From Chitinophaga hostae (GTDB taxonomy: Bacteria; Bacteroidota; Bacteroidia; Chitinophagales; Chitinophagaceae), in NCBI RefSeq assembly GCF_018224885.1, contig NZ_JAGTXB010000008.1:248001-312000 (forward strand): a stretch of 64,000 bases of DNA. The letters are read 5' to 3'. Both the position numbers and the translations under genes were made by a program. The notes beneath the pieces are model-generated. The model did no database searches and had not been told where the DNA came from. It saw only the letters and a program-made list of their open reading frames with translations. Position 1 is the first letter of the stretch; every line of letters starts with the position of its first letter. Below, in pieces: positions 8,606 through 16,341 of this stretch.

Positions 8606-9002
8606 ATCCTTTTAAAATTGATGCAACAAAAATACTTTGACATCTTTCGGCGCGGAAATTTGGATTGTAAATAAAAATGTAACCTTTGTAAATAAACCGT
8701 AAATAGTATGTATCTTCTTAATCCGTGGGGCTTTCAGTTTGGAGGACAGTGGCGATTGGGGACTGGTGGTGCGATAGATTCCCGGTTCGATGATAATACC
8801 AGACGGTTAACGGGCTGTTTATTTTGAAGGTAGTGTCTTTTCATCATGCAATAGGGATAGGTACCCATTGTCTTGATTTCCTACTTTTTGGGGCAGGTGA
8901 CCCAATGAGGCTAAATAGTCAACAAGATCAATTTGTTTAGCCGCTGCACATATTATATTTTTCGCACACACGTTTTCAGGTTCACATTAGTTATCCGATT
9001 TC
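8606..9002. other. Intergenic stretch, mostly without recognisable genes
   Basis: It holds the promoter of the gene ending at 7985 (near 8630) and otherwise no convincing gene. A 39-codon open frame (8708-8827, plus strand, starting MYLLNPWGFQF) is present but shows no support. The stretch is a candidate for decayed sequence inside the AT-rich block. Confidence 0.5.
8627..8634 (-). promoter_or_regulatory. Bacteroidota-type -7 promoter box
   Basis: On the minus strand this reads TATTTTTG, an exact match to the TAnnTTTG consensus of the Bacteroidota primary sigma factor, 22 bases before ATG 8605. A clear -33 TTG was not found at the right spacing. Confidence 0.45.
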
Positions 9003-9800
9003 TCATCTGTCCCTCAAGAACTCCAGGACGTAATTGTTGATCTCAGCGTGCTGCTCCTCATTGCCAAAATCATTCATATCATTGTGTTTTGTGCTTGAAA
9101 GCTTTATTATTGTCATTCCGAGTCGCTTTTGCTTTTCATCTGTAGGTAATACATCAACATCGGCAGGTTGATCGCTTGAACGTAATGAATAAACCTTTGG
9201 GTCAGAAGTTCCGGGAAGTGCCATTCTTCTGTTATCCAGCGTAATAATCTTTCGGGCTACGTTTGGATATTTCTGTGGGAACAAAGCAACCATATCCCCG
9301 CCATTGGAATGTCCGATAAGCGCAACATTTGCGAAGTCCAATTCCGGGTTCGATTTTTTCAGTTCATTAATGACAAATAATATGTTGTCAGCTCCTCTGT
9401 CCCAAAAAGGGCGCCTGACAATTTGAGGGATTCCACTTGAAGGAATTAAGCTATCGGTCGGGAGTTCGTGCTGGATGCTTGCTACAAAGAAACCCTTAGA
9501 CGCCAAAAATCTTGTCAGATAAGAGTATGCCAAATAGCTTCCAGGTCTGTTTTCCCCATAACCATGACTAAAAATTACGACATGCTGTACATTAGCAGTG
9601 TAACGCTTTGGTTTGAATATGGCAATAGGAACTTCACGGCTCCTTAATTGATCAAATAGCCTTATTGTATCTAACAAAACTTCATAGGTTGGATCTGATG
9701 ATCTATTATGGACCCTGCTTTTGGTTGCCAAACAACTGGTCGATCCCAGGGATACTATTGCTAGAATTAGAAAAAGAATTATCCTGCTCACTTTAGTCAT
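9003..9800 (-). CDS. Lipoprotein alpha/beta hydrolase
   Basis: 265 residues from ATG 9800 (the frame is open to 9836, but the later start gives a clean signal peptide MTKVSRIILFLIL... with a lipobox ending in GSTSC). The mature protein has the oxyanion region VVIFSHGYG, the nucleophile elbow GHSNGG, and a late His in KHNDMNDF, matching dienelactone hydrolase / PAF-acetylhydrolase-like alpha/beta hydrolases. It is likely anchored to a membrane and acts on an ester or amide. No close partner gene is visible. Confidence 0.82.
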   Translation of the reverse strand: MTKVSRIILFLILAIVSLGSTSCLATKSRVHNRSSDPTYEVLLDTIRLFDQLRSREVPIAIFKPKRYTANVQHVVIFSHGYGENRPGSYLAYSYLTRFLASKGFFVASIQHELPTDSLIPSSGIPQIVRRPFWDRGADNILFVINELKKSNPELDFANVALIGHSNGGDMVALFPQKYPNVARKIITLDNRRMALPGTSDPKVYSLRSSDQPADVDVLPTDEKQKRLGMTIIKLSSTKHNDMNDFGNEEQHAEINNYVLEFLRDR

Positions 9801-9981
9801 TGAGAATTTCGTTTTACAATTTAACCGGCACAACATATTACAAAAAAAATAAAATTGACATATCTGCCTGTTAACAATGCCTCCTGATCAAAAGTATTCA
9901 TTTTCAAAACGACAAACCAGCTATACGCCTTAAATCATGAATAAATAAATTCGAAATTTGTATAGGCAGGGTGACAGAGCA

Positions 9982-10017
9982 GACAAAACAGTATCACTGC
10001 TGTTTTGTCCTTTTTTT
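9982..10017 (+). terminator. Orphan plus-strand terminator
   Basis: A perfect 10-bp stem (9982-9991 with 10000-10009), 8-base loop, followed by CTTTTTTTATT. The T-run is on the plus strand, yet there is no plus-strand gene between 5782 and here. Its form and the sequence after it resemble the terminator behind tRNA-Pro. Confidence 0.75.
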
Positions 10018-10050
10018 ATTCAGCGGAAATCTTTTGTCCAATGTGTATAT
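9982..10050 (+). repeat. Right copy of an imperfect direct repeat (terminator plus tail)
   Basis: Partner of the copy at 5786-5857. The tail at 10027-10050 (AAATCTTTTGTCC then AATGTGTATAT) differs from the left copy by one inserted T and two substitutions. Confidence 0.5.
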
Positions 10051-10092
10051 TGGTAACGAATAAGGTTATGTTGTATTGGAATACAGCAGATC

Positions 10093-11067
10093 TTACCTGA
10101 CGCTGTATTCCGGTTTGGGGAAGGCGCCGGGTGTAGAATACCGTATCGAGTTACCTCCATAATACCAGGCGCCCAGCCCGGTGATCATCAACGCCATATG
10201 GTATACAAAATTCTCCACGTCTTTTTGTATAGCGCCGAAATTGGGCAGATTGGCCTGAATCTCAGCAAACTCTCTTACGTATTCGTCATGCATTCGCAAA
10301 GATTCGGTACAGGCTTCTTCTACCGATACTTTAAATTGATGCATGATCACCACTACTATATTTAAAATTTCCGTATCTATCGCCAGTTCTTTTTTCAAAG
10401 ATGCGAGATCATTTTGTATAGCCATGATCCGGCACATTAATGCTTTCAGCCGCTGTATAACCGGATGCTCAGATACATACCTGGGCGCGATAAAGTTAAT
10501 AGAAGGCTCCACAGGATCGCCATAGGGATACATGGAAATAGAATATTCACGGATAAACATCAGGTTGTCGAGCGTAGGACATCGTTTGGCAAGCTTATAC
10601 GGGGTTTCTTCCATGATGCCATAGGTAGTATAGCGGTAGAATGATTGTGCCCACCGTTCGAACCAATAATCATTCACATATGGAAGAAATTCCTCCCGGC
10701 TACGGGCTACCTGGCGTATCAATCCGATATCGTCAGGTCGGGGAGCTTCACCCAGCATCACATCCATGATGTGATCCCGGATACCTGCCAGTTCATGAAC
10801 GGGGCAAACCTCGTGATAATCGTCATACAAAGTCAGCCAGACCATAAACCGGGCAATAGGACGGATCTGTTCCATAGTGGTGCAAGCGGGAAACATATAA
10901 GAGGTAGCCTGTGCAAGGCCATGCCGCTTATATTTTTCGCGGGTCCCTTCAGACATAAAGGTGTAATCCGTATCTATCCAGTTGTTCTCTTCTTCATAAA
11001 ATTCCTCGGAAAAGCGCCCGATGAAATAGGGCCAGGGATACTTGGGAATGGGTGATTCAAATGACAT
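10093..11067 (-). CDS. Class I terpene synthase
   Basis: 324 residues, cytoplasmic, all-helical. The two metal-binding motifs are clear: D82-D83-x-x-E in LTLYDDYHE, and N219-D-L-A-S223-L-K-K-E227 (NSE motif). The pyrophosphate-sensing R173 lies 46 residues before the NSE Asn, and R309-Y310 gives the usual C-terminal RY pair. It cyclises a prenyl diphosphate (C15 or C20) to a terpene hydrocarbon or alcohol; the product cannot be told. No prenyl transferase, P450 or oxidase is adjacent, so it stands alone or relies on genes elsewhere. The GlxA-type regulator gene is the next upstream on the same strand (about 190 bases away). Confidence 0.93.
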   Translation of the reverse strand: MSFESPIPKYPWPYFIGRFSEEFYEEENNWIDTDYTFMSEGTREKYKRHGLAQATSYMFPACTTMEQIRPIARFMVWLTLYDDYHEVCPVHELAGIRDHIMDVMLGEAPRPDDIGLIRQVARSREEFLPYVNDYWFERWAQSFYRYTTYGIMEETPYKLAKRCPTLDNLMFIREYSISMYPYGDPVEPSINFIAPRYVSEHPVIQRLKALMCRIMAIQNDLASLKKELAIDTEILNIVVVIMHQFKVSVEEACTESLRMHDEYVREFAEIQANLPNFGAIQKDVENFVYHMALMITGLGAWYYGGNSIRYSTPGAFPKPEYSVR

Positions 11068-11261
11068 AGTGAAGTGTTTTTCGGGTTATGATTTACAGGT
11101 AACCGTTTATGGCAGATGAAATCAACCGCTACAGCAGCCAATTACCGATATAAAATTAAATCGGCCCGGTGCGGTTAAACTGCAGTCCAGCGCAATTTAG
11201 TACAGACCATAAGGTTGTAAGGCTTTTTACCTGATAGGAATTCCTTACAGAAACTATAGCC

Positions 11262-12245
11262 CTAAGATTGTGATTGGGCTGCCTGGGAGTACTTCTTCCT
11301 GTAATCAACCAACGACATACCCGTATACTTCCTGAACACCCTCCTAAAAGCATTAATATCATTATACCCTATCTCAAAAATAATTTCATTGACTGTTTTG
11401 GTACCCAATTCCAACTGCTTTTTAATCGCCTCCACTTTTACTCTCTGCATATATTCTATCAAAGAATTACCGGTCGACTTCTTAAACCTTCTTTCAAATG
11501 TTCTGCGACCTACACCAAATTTCGAGCTGATCTCATCAATCGTGAATCGCTTATCCGGATTCTCTTCGAGAAACTGCTGTGCTTTTAATACTGCTGTATC
11601 GTCGTGTTTTTTCTGACCCATAAAAATGAGAAACTGATGCTGGCTTTTTCTCCCTATGTCAATTTCAAACATTTTGGAGGCTAATACGGACATTTCCCTG
11701 CCTACATGCTTTTCAATGATATACAAAAGCAGGTTTAAATAAGAGTAGGTTCCCCCGCTTGTATAAATACCATTTTCGTCGGTTATAATAGCGTCTTCCA
11801 TTAGGTTCACTGCGGGGAACATCATTTCAAACTCGTTTTTAGCGGCCCAATGTGTTGCACATTTCCTGCCATTAAGCAACCCTGTTGAAGCTAGAAAGAA
11901 AGAGCCCACACAGAGGCTGGCCAGTTCCGCACCTTCTTGATATTGCGCCCTGACCCAATCGCAAAATCCCTCATTGGATTTCAAGGTTTTTGGGAAATCA
12001 CCGCATATGATCGGTATAACGATCAGGTCCGTTTTTTTGACTTCACTTATCTTCTTGTCAACGTTTATCGTGTACAATGCTCCATTCAACGAGGTATGTG
12101 CCGTCAGCCCCACAATTTCAATGGTATAAAAGGCCGCTTTCCCACTATATTTAAGGAAATCATTAATTCTTGAAAACAACTGAAGACTTCCATCAATGCT
12201 GGTCATGGTGGCATCGTTCAACGCCAGGATTGAAATATGTTTCAT
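11262..12245 (-). CDS. GlxA-family transcriptional regulator (DJ-1/PfpI domain plus AraC-type HTH)
   Basis: 327 residues. The first about 190 form a DJ-1/PfpI-like domain with a Cys in ASLCVGSFFLA and TGLLNGRKCATHWAA, the same layout as GlxA regulators; the last about 100 form an AraC HTH pair (FTIDEISSKFGVGRRTFERRFKKSTG, then IIFEIGYNDINAFRRVFRKYTG). It probably senses a small metabolite or redox state and regulates adjacent genes. The divergent neighbour at 12353 encodes a membrane protein, and the terpene synthase lies downstream on the same strand; either could be a target. Confidence 0.9.
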   Translation of the reverse strand: MKHISILALNDATMTSIDGSLQLFSRINDFLKYSGKAAFYTIEIVGLTAHTSLNGALYTINVDKKISEVKKTDLIVIPIICGDFPKTLKSNEGFCDWVRAQYQEGAELASLCVGSFFLASTGLLNGRKCATHWAAKNEFEMMFPAVNLMEDAIITDENGIYTSGGTYSYLNLLLYIIEKHVGREMSVLASKMFEIDIGRKSQHQFLIFMGQKKHDDTAVLKAQQFLEENPDKRFTIDEISSKFGVGRRTFERRFKKSTGNSLIEYMQRVKVEAIKKQLELGTKTVNEIIFEIGYNDINAFRRVFRKYTGMSLVDYRKKYSQAAQSQS

Positions 12246-12352
12246 AGCACGAATTTAATGAAAACGCTGTCGCGATCGGCATGTAAGATTGTCGTTTTTG
12301 CCATGCTTACTATTTTGAAGATGAAGGTAATATTGCAATAAATCAGCTAAAA

Positions 12353-12931
12353 ATGAAACGAATATTAATCGCCGCGATCTCCGGATGCGTCATCCTGTTC
12401 ATATGGGGAGCCTTCTCTCACCTGGTCCTGTTTATAGGTGCAGGGTTTACGCCACTGCCCAATGAAGATACGGTTATCAGGACGCTGCAAAACACGTTGC
12501 CAAAGCAAGGGCTTTACTTCTTTCCGGGGAAAGATTTCAGACGAACTACTGCCGGGCAGGAATCAACATTTGAGAAGAAATTTAAAACGGGTCCGGTTGG
12601 GATGGTCATCTACCGGCCGGTTGGAGGTAACCCTCTCTCGTTAGGTAAGCTGGGAACGCAGTTTACCAGTAATTTTATCACGAGTCTGATCATTTCATTT
12701 ATAGTGTCACTCCTGGCTGCGTCCTATTGGAAGCGTGTATTCGCGGTCAGTCTCCTCGCTGCATTAGCTTGTGCTTCGGTAAGCACGATTTATTGGAACT
12801 GGTATGAATTTCCGACCAGCTTTTTCCTGGCGCAATGCATTGACCAGGTAGTTGGCTGCATGCTGGCGGGTTTGGCTATTGCTAAAATAGTTCCGTCAGC
12901 TATAAATCGCTCAAATAAAAACGGACGATAA
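12353..12931 (+). CDS. Integral membrane protein of unknown function
   Basis: 192 residues with an N-terminal membrane helix (about 5-30), a soluble loop of roughly 75 residues rich in Gly, Pro and charged residues (GFTPLPNEDTVI...PVGMVIYRPVG), then three hydrophobic helices (about 108-185) and a basic tail. The layout suggests a small inner-membrane protein with one periplasmic domain. I do not recognise the family. It is divergent from the GlxA-type regulator, 107 bases apart, so that regulator may control it. Confidence 0.65.
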   Translation: MKRILIAAISGCVILFIWGAFSHLVLFIGAGFTPLPNEDTVIRTLQNTLPKQGLYFFPGKDFRRTTAGQESTFEKKFKTGPVGMVIYRPVGGNPLSLGKLGTQFTSNFITSLIISFIVSLLAASYWKRVFAVSLLAALACASVSTIYWNWYEFPTSFFLAQCIDQVVGCMLAGLAIAKIVPSAINRSNKNGR

Positions 12932-12957
12932 GTAATATGCCGCAGGAATAAACCATA

Positions 12958-13001
12958 AAAAGGCGCTGATGTTTTTATTCCTAAAAACTTCAACGCCTTT
13001 T
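12958..13001. terminator. Probable bidirectional terminator
   Basis: AAAAGGCG (12958-12965) pairs with CGCCTTTT (12994-13001); inside, TTTTTA pairs with TAAAAA. The A-tract and T-tract flanks suit termination in both directions, between the converging membrane-protein and acyl-carrier-protein genes. Confidence 0.45.
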
Positions 13002-13053
13002 CGCCGGGTTTATTCCGCCATAAAAGCGGCAAAAGAGATCCCGCCTGGCAGGC

Positions 13054-13290
13054 TTATTTCGCCTTACTTTCAAAATAATGAACGATCTCTCCTACCGTTC
13101 CCATGTGAGGCATCTCGGCCGGCGCATTCTCCATCCCAAACTGCGTTTGTAACTTGGAGAAAAGCTGCACAGCCAGGATAGAATTCATCCCCAGGTCATT
13201 TAAAGAGTGTTCGGCAGTGATGGCACTTTCAGGAATACCAATAGAATTACTAATTTCATTAATTACTGTTGACTCAATAGCGGTTTTCAT
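13054..13290 (-). CDS. Lone acyl carrier protein
   Basis: 78 residues, acidic, with the phosphopantetheine site in LNDLGMNSILAVQLF (Ser37 within DLGMNS). The length and helix pattern are those of a free-standing acyl or peptidyl carrier protein. The site reads LGMNS rather than the LGADS common in fatty-acid AcpP, which is more like carrier proteins of secondary metabolism. No ketosynthase, adenylation domain or PPTase gene is next to it; the nearest biosynthetic genes are the siderophore operon (from 14803) and the terpene synthase. A link to either is unproven. Confidence 0.88.
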   Translation of the reverse strand: MKTAIESTVINEISNSIGIPESAITAEHSLNDLGMNSILAVQLFSKLQTQFGMENAPAEMPHMGTVGEIVHYFESKAK

Positions 13291-13502
13291 ATACTGTTAT
13301 TTTGAAGGTGAAAACTTTCGGTCCTGGCTTAATTTCCAAAAGAACCGATTTATAAATAACCTTTTTTATTGTAAATGGTTCGATCCTTTACAGATTTATA
13401 CCTCTATGCGTGTAAAAGGTGCTGGGCCCGAATCTTGTCATCCGGAACATGCATAAGTCGAAAATCAGCAAGTTATGCATAGTTATTTGTGCAACTTAGC
13501 TC

Positions 13503-13510
13503 TACCTTTG
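13503..13510 (+). promoter_or_regulatory. -7 promoter box very close to a start codon
   Basis: TACCTTTG matches TAnnTTTG exactly and ends 4 bases before ATG 13515. Transcription would start at or next to the ATG, implying a leaderless or nearly leaderless mRNA for the AraC/GyrI gene. Confidence 0.45.
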
Positions 13511-13514
13511 ACCA

Positions 13515-14396
13515 ATGAAACCGAAAGGATCCACTAGAGAGGATTATCTGAAAAGAATCAACCTGGTTATTGCTTACATCGATGATAATATGGGTGAAGA
13601 AATTTCCTTAAAGAAGCTGGCAGAGATTTCTAATTTCTCTCCTTTTCATTTCCATAGAATATTCAAAGCATTCCAAAACGAAACCTTCTCAGCGTATATT
13701 TCGAGGATCAGGATACAACGGGCTGCGCTGTTACTCCGTTACTCTGAATTATCGATCGAAGCTATTGCTTACCTGATCGGGTACCAAACAGCCTCTTCTC
13801 TGTCAAGGGCCTTCAAACTCAGCTATGGAGCCACTCCCATCGAATACAAACATCAGTCGAACGTTTATCTCTTCATAAAAAACGATATGAAACAGGACAA
13901 CCAACTCAAATTAACATTACCGCATCCGGACATGGTTCACCAGCAAGACTTACAAGTAATCTATATTCGGTTAACAGGAAGTCCTGCCACGGTTGATTAT
14001 CCCGGCGCATTCGCCCGGCTCTGGAACCACCTTGCAGAAGAAAAGTATATACCGGACCAGGTTTCACATATCGGTATTTATCATGATGATCCGAAAGTAA
14101 CCTCCCATGAAAAACTGCGTTCAGATATCTGTCTCACTATTAACCGCGAGATCCAACCCAGGGGAGATATCGGGGTAAAAACGATAACAGGAGGAAAATA
14201 TGCAGTATTCAGGTATAAAGGGCCATATCATCATCTTGGCAATATTCATGACATGATTTTCAGGGAGTGGCTGCCGGAAAGCGGCTATGAACTACGGGAT
14301 GAACCATTTTTTGAGAAGTTTGTAAGCGACCCTGATAAAACAGCTCCCGACAAGCAAGAGGTGGACATCTATATTCCTGTTATCCAGCCGTTCTAA
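13515..14396 (+). CDS. AraC-family regulator with GyrI-like effector domain
   Basis: 293 residues. Residues about 10-110 form an AraC/XylS HTH pair (ISLKKLAEISNFSPFHFHRIFK and IEAIAYLIGYQTASSLSRAFKLSYG). Residues about 135-293 form a GyrI-like small-molecule-binding domain (YIRLTGSPATVDYPGAFARLW, GGKYAVFRYKGPYHHLG, EVDIYIPV). This is the Rob/SoxS-GyrI architecture often used to sense hydrophobic cations and drugs. It is divergent from the acyl carrier protein gene; targets are unknown. Confidence 0.9.
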   Translation: MKPKGSTREDYLKRINLVIAYIDDNMGEEISLKKLAEISNFSPFHFHRIFKAFQNETFSAYISRIRIQRAALLLRYSELSIEAIAYLIGYQTASSLSRAFKLSYGATPIEYKHQSNVYLFIKNDMKQDNQLKLTLPHPDMVHQQDLQVIYIRLTGSPATVDYPGAFARLWNHLAEEKYIPDQVSHIGIYHDDPKVTSHEKLRSDICLTINREIQPRGDIGVKTITGGKYAVFRYKGPYHHLGNIHDMIFREWLPESGYELRDEPFFEKFVSDPDKTAPDKQEVDIYIPVIQPF

Positions 14397-14616
14397 ATCC
14401 AGTTTCCAACAAGTAAGGGAGCTGTGTTTGCGTATCATTGCTATGAAGTGATACGCAACCGATATCTCCATCCTGGAATTTACGTACTACATTTGTGTAT
14501 ACTTTATCCATCGGCATCTGGTCATGTAATGCTAAAATAGCAGAAAGACCGGTGGCCAGGATTAATTTTTACGCCATGTACATCATCATTTAATAAGGCT
14601 ATTTCTGTACCTATAA
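14397..14616. other. Non-coding stretch beside a gene remnant
   Basis: No intact gene. On the minus strand a frame of about 60 codons is open from near 14570 (containing HDQMPMDKVYTNVV) and runs into the end of the AraC gene, but it has no plausible start or recognised family. Together with the HxlR remnant that follows, the stretch looks like decayed coding DNA. Confidence 0.4.
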
Positions 14617-14759
14617 TATAAAAATACGTACGAGAAGAAGATACCTATTGACTTCAACTGCGGAATAAGTGTAACGTTGGAAATTATCGGGAAGAAATGG
14701 AAGCCTTGCCTGATTGATGCTATCAACAAAGGTGTGCGCAGGTCGGCGGTGAATCTTTA
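14617..14759 (+). pseudogene. Remnant of an HxlR-family regulator gene
   Basis: The plus-strand frame from 14617 to the TAA at 14757-14759 reads YEKKIPIDFNCGISVTLEII followed by GKKWKPCLIDAINKGVRR, which is the N-terminal part of an HxlR-type winged-helix regulator (Cys near the start, IIGKKWKP helix). There is no in-frame ATG (TAA just upstream at 14614-14616), and the frame stops soon after GVRR, where an intact protein would continue into the recognition helix. So both ends are lost. It is about 47 codons against roughly 110-120 for the family. Confidence 0.7.
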
Positions 14760-14766
14760 ATCCAAA

Positions 14767-14791
14767 CTCCCGGAACCCTTCGTCCCGGGAG
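14767..14791 (-). terminator. Possible terminator of the siderophore operon
   Basis: CTCCCGG (14767-14773) pairs with CCGGGAG (14785-14791), 12 bases beyond the decarboxylase stop. On the minus strand the run after it is GTTTGGATT, so the T-tract is weak. Confidence 0.35.
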
Positions 14792-14802
14792 CCCTACAGC
14801 CA

Positions 14803-16314
14803 TCAAACCAAACTATACCCCTTCGCCTTAATCACCCCCAGCATTTCCCGTATATGCGACACCGTAGTCACCGGGTTCAGTATTGTAAACTTCAAATAAA
14901 AGTTATCATCCACTTTGGTGCTGGCTACAATACAGGTACCCTCAAAGAACAACGCCTGCTTAATCCGAAGATTCAGGGCCGACAAATCAGTAACAATACC
15001 AGTGGGCCTGAAACGGAATACCAGCACACCCAGATCCGAACTGCTGAGCAGGTCAAACTCAGGGTCCTGGTGCAGCAAAGCGGCGGTAGCAGCTGCGGTG
15101 TCTATCATCATATCGGTGTATACACCAAGTTTATGTTTCCCCATCAGCCGCAGCGTGCACCAGAGTTTTAATGCGTCGAAACGCCGGGTGCTCTGGGTGA
15201 TGGATTTATTGATCTGCGCGGGTAATTCATCGTAGTCCTGGTCTTCCGGGTTCAGGTAGTCTGCATGGTGTTTCACCAATTGCAGACTGGATTTATCTTT
15301 CACGAGAAAAGCGCTGCTGCTGATAGGCTGGAAGAAAGACTTATGGTAGTCGATGGTAACAGAATCAGCCTGCTCTATTCCTTTCAGCAGGTGGCGGTAT
15401 TTATTGGACAGCAACAAACCGCATCCATAAGCCGCGTCTACATGCATCCAGAGCTGGTACGCAGCGGCGATGTCTGCGATGGGCTGCAACGGGTCAATGT
15501 TCCCGAAATCCGTGGTGCCGGCGGTGGCCACTATGGCAATGGGAATATTTCCCTGTCCCAGCTCTTTATCCACGGCGGTCCTGAGTGCCGCGGCATCCAT
15601 ACGGAAACGGCCGTCTGTCTTTACTTTTACAATAGCCTGCTCTCCGAGACCTAACAACCAGGCATTTTTCTGGTTGCTGAAATGAGCCTTATCGGATACA
15701 AATATCCTGAAACGTGGCGCCTGTACGGGTAGTCCATCCTCTTTGATATGATGTCCGAGGGTCTTCACCGCAAAATGATCTCTTGCCAGTAAGAGGCCCA
15801 TCAGGTTGGACTGTGAACCGCCCCCGGTAAACACACCATCAGCATTCGTATAGCCGATTTCGTTAGCCGTCCAGTCTATCAGCCGCCTTTCAATAAAAGT
15901 GCCTCCTGCGCTCTGATCATAGGTATCCTGCGAGGAATTGATAGCGCTGATGATCACCTCTGCGGCTAATGCAGGTATTACCACGGGGCAATTGAGATGA
16001 GCGATGTACGCCGGCAAATGAAATGCGGTAGCATGGCGGATATACAATTCATTCACTTCTTCCAGCAACGCATCGTAACCGGTCAGCGGACGGTCCAGGT
16101 CCACGCCGTAAACAGCCTCCTGTATGTCAGCAGGTTTTATGCCTGAAAAAGGCTGCCTGGTATTATGCAGGAAGTCTGTCACTGCTGTCCGTGCTTTTTC
16201 TACGGCCTGGTGGTATTCTGCATTGGTTTCTTCATAAAATATGTCTTTCAGTAATAGCTTGCTCTTGTTGTATTGTTGAAGGGGGGCTTCTGCGGTAGCC
16301 TGATCTGTATGCAT
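14803..16314 (-). CDS. PLP-dependent (hydroxy)lysine decarboxylase of a siderophore pathway
   Basis: 503 residues, group II decarboxylase fold. The PLP lysine is K325 in TIDYHKSFFQP, the pyridine-binding Asp is D293 in HVDAAYG, and GGGSQSN (about 164-170) binds phosphate. Family members include DesA-type lysine decarboxylase and diaminobutyrate decarboxylases. It is the last gene of the siderophore operon, 27 bases behind the lysine hydroxylase gene. My inference is that it converts lysine, or 4-hydroxylysine made by that neighbour, to cadaverine or 1,5-diaminopentan-3-ol, the diamine used by the N-hydroxylase. Decarboxylases beside lysine hydroxylases in Chitinophaga are known to take hydroxylysine, which supports this but does not prove it. 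Confidence 0.88.
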   Translation of the reverse strand: MHTDQATAEAPLQQYNKSKLLLKDIFYEETNAEYHQAVEKARTAVTDFLHNTRQPFSGIKPADIQEAVYGVDLDRPLTGYDALLEEVNELYIRHATAFHLPAYIAHLNCPVVIPALAAEVIISAINSSQDTYDQSAGGTFIERRLIDWTANEIGYTNADGVFTGGGSQSNLMGLLLARDHFAVKTLGHHIKEDGLPVQAPRFRIFVSDKAHFSNQKNAWLLGLGEQAIVKVKTDGRFRMDAAALRTAVDKELGQGNIPIAIVATAGTTDFGNIDPLQPIADIAAAYQLWMHVDAAYGCGLLLSNKYRHLLKGIEQADSVTIDYHKSFFQPISSSAFLVKDKSSLQLVKHHADYLNPEDQDYDELPAQINKSITQSTRRFDALKLWCTLRLMGKHKLGVYTDMMIDTAAATAALLHQDPEFDLLSSSDLGVLVFRFRPTGIVTDLSALNLRIKQALFFEGTCIVASTKVDDNFYLKFTILNPVTTVSHIREMLGVIKAKGYSLV

Positions 16315-16341
16315 AAGTAAGTATTTTTAAGAAGAGGATGA

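Noticed and set aside
8708..8827. 39-codon plus-strand open frame in an intergenic stretch
   Set aside because: No promoter, no recognised family and no neighbour support.
14397..14573. Minus-strand frame of about 60 codons beside the HxlR remnant
   Set aside because: No start codon in place and no recognisable protein; treated as decayed sequence.
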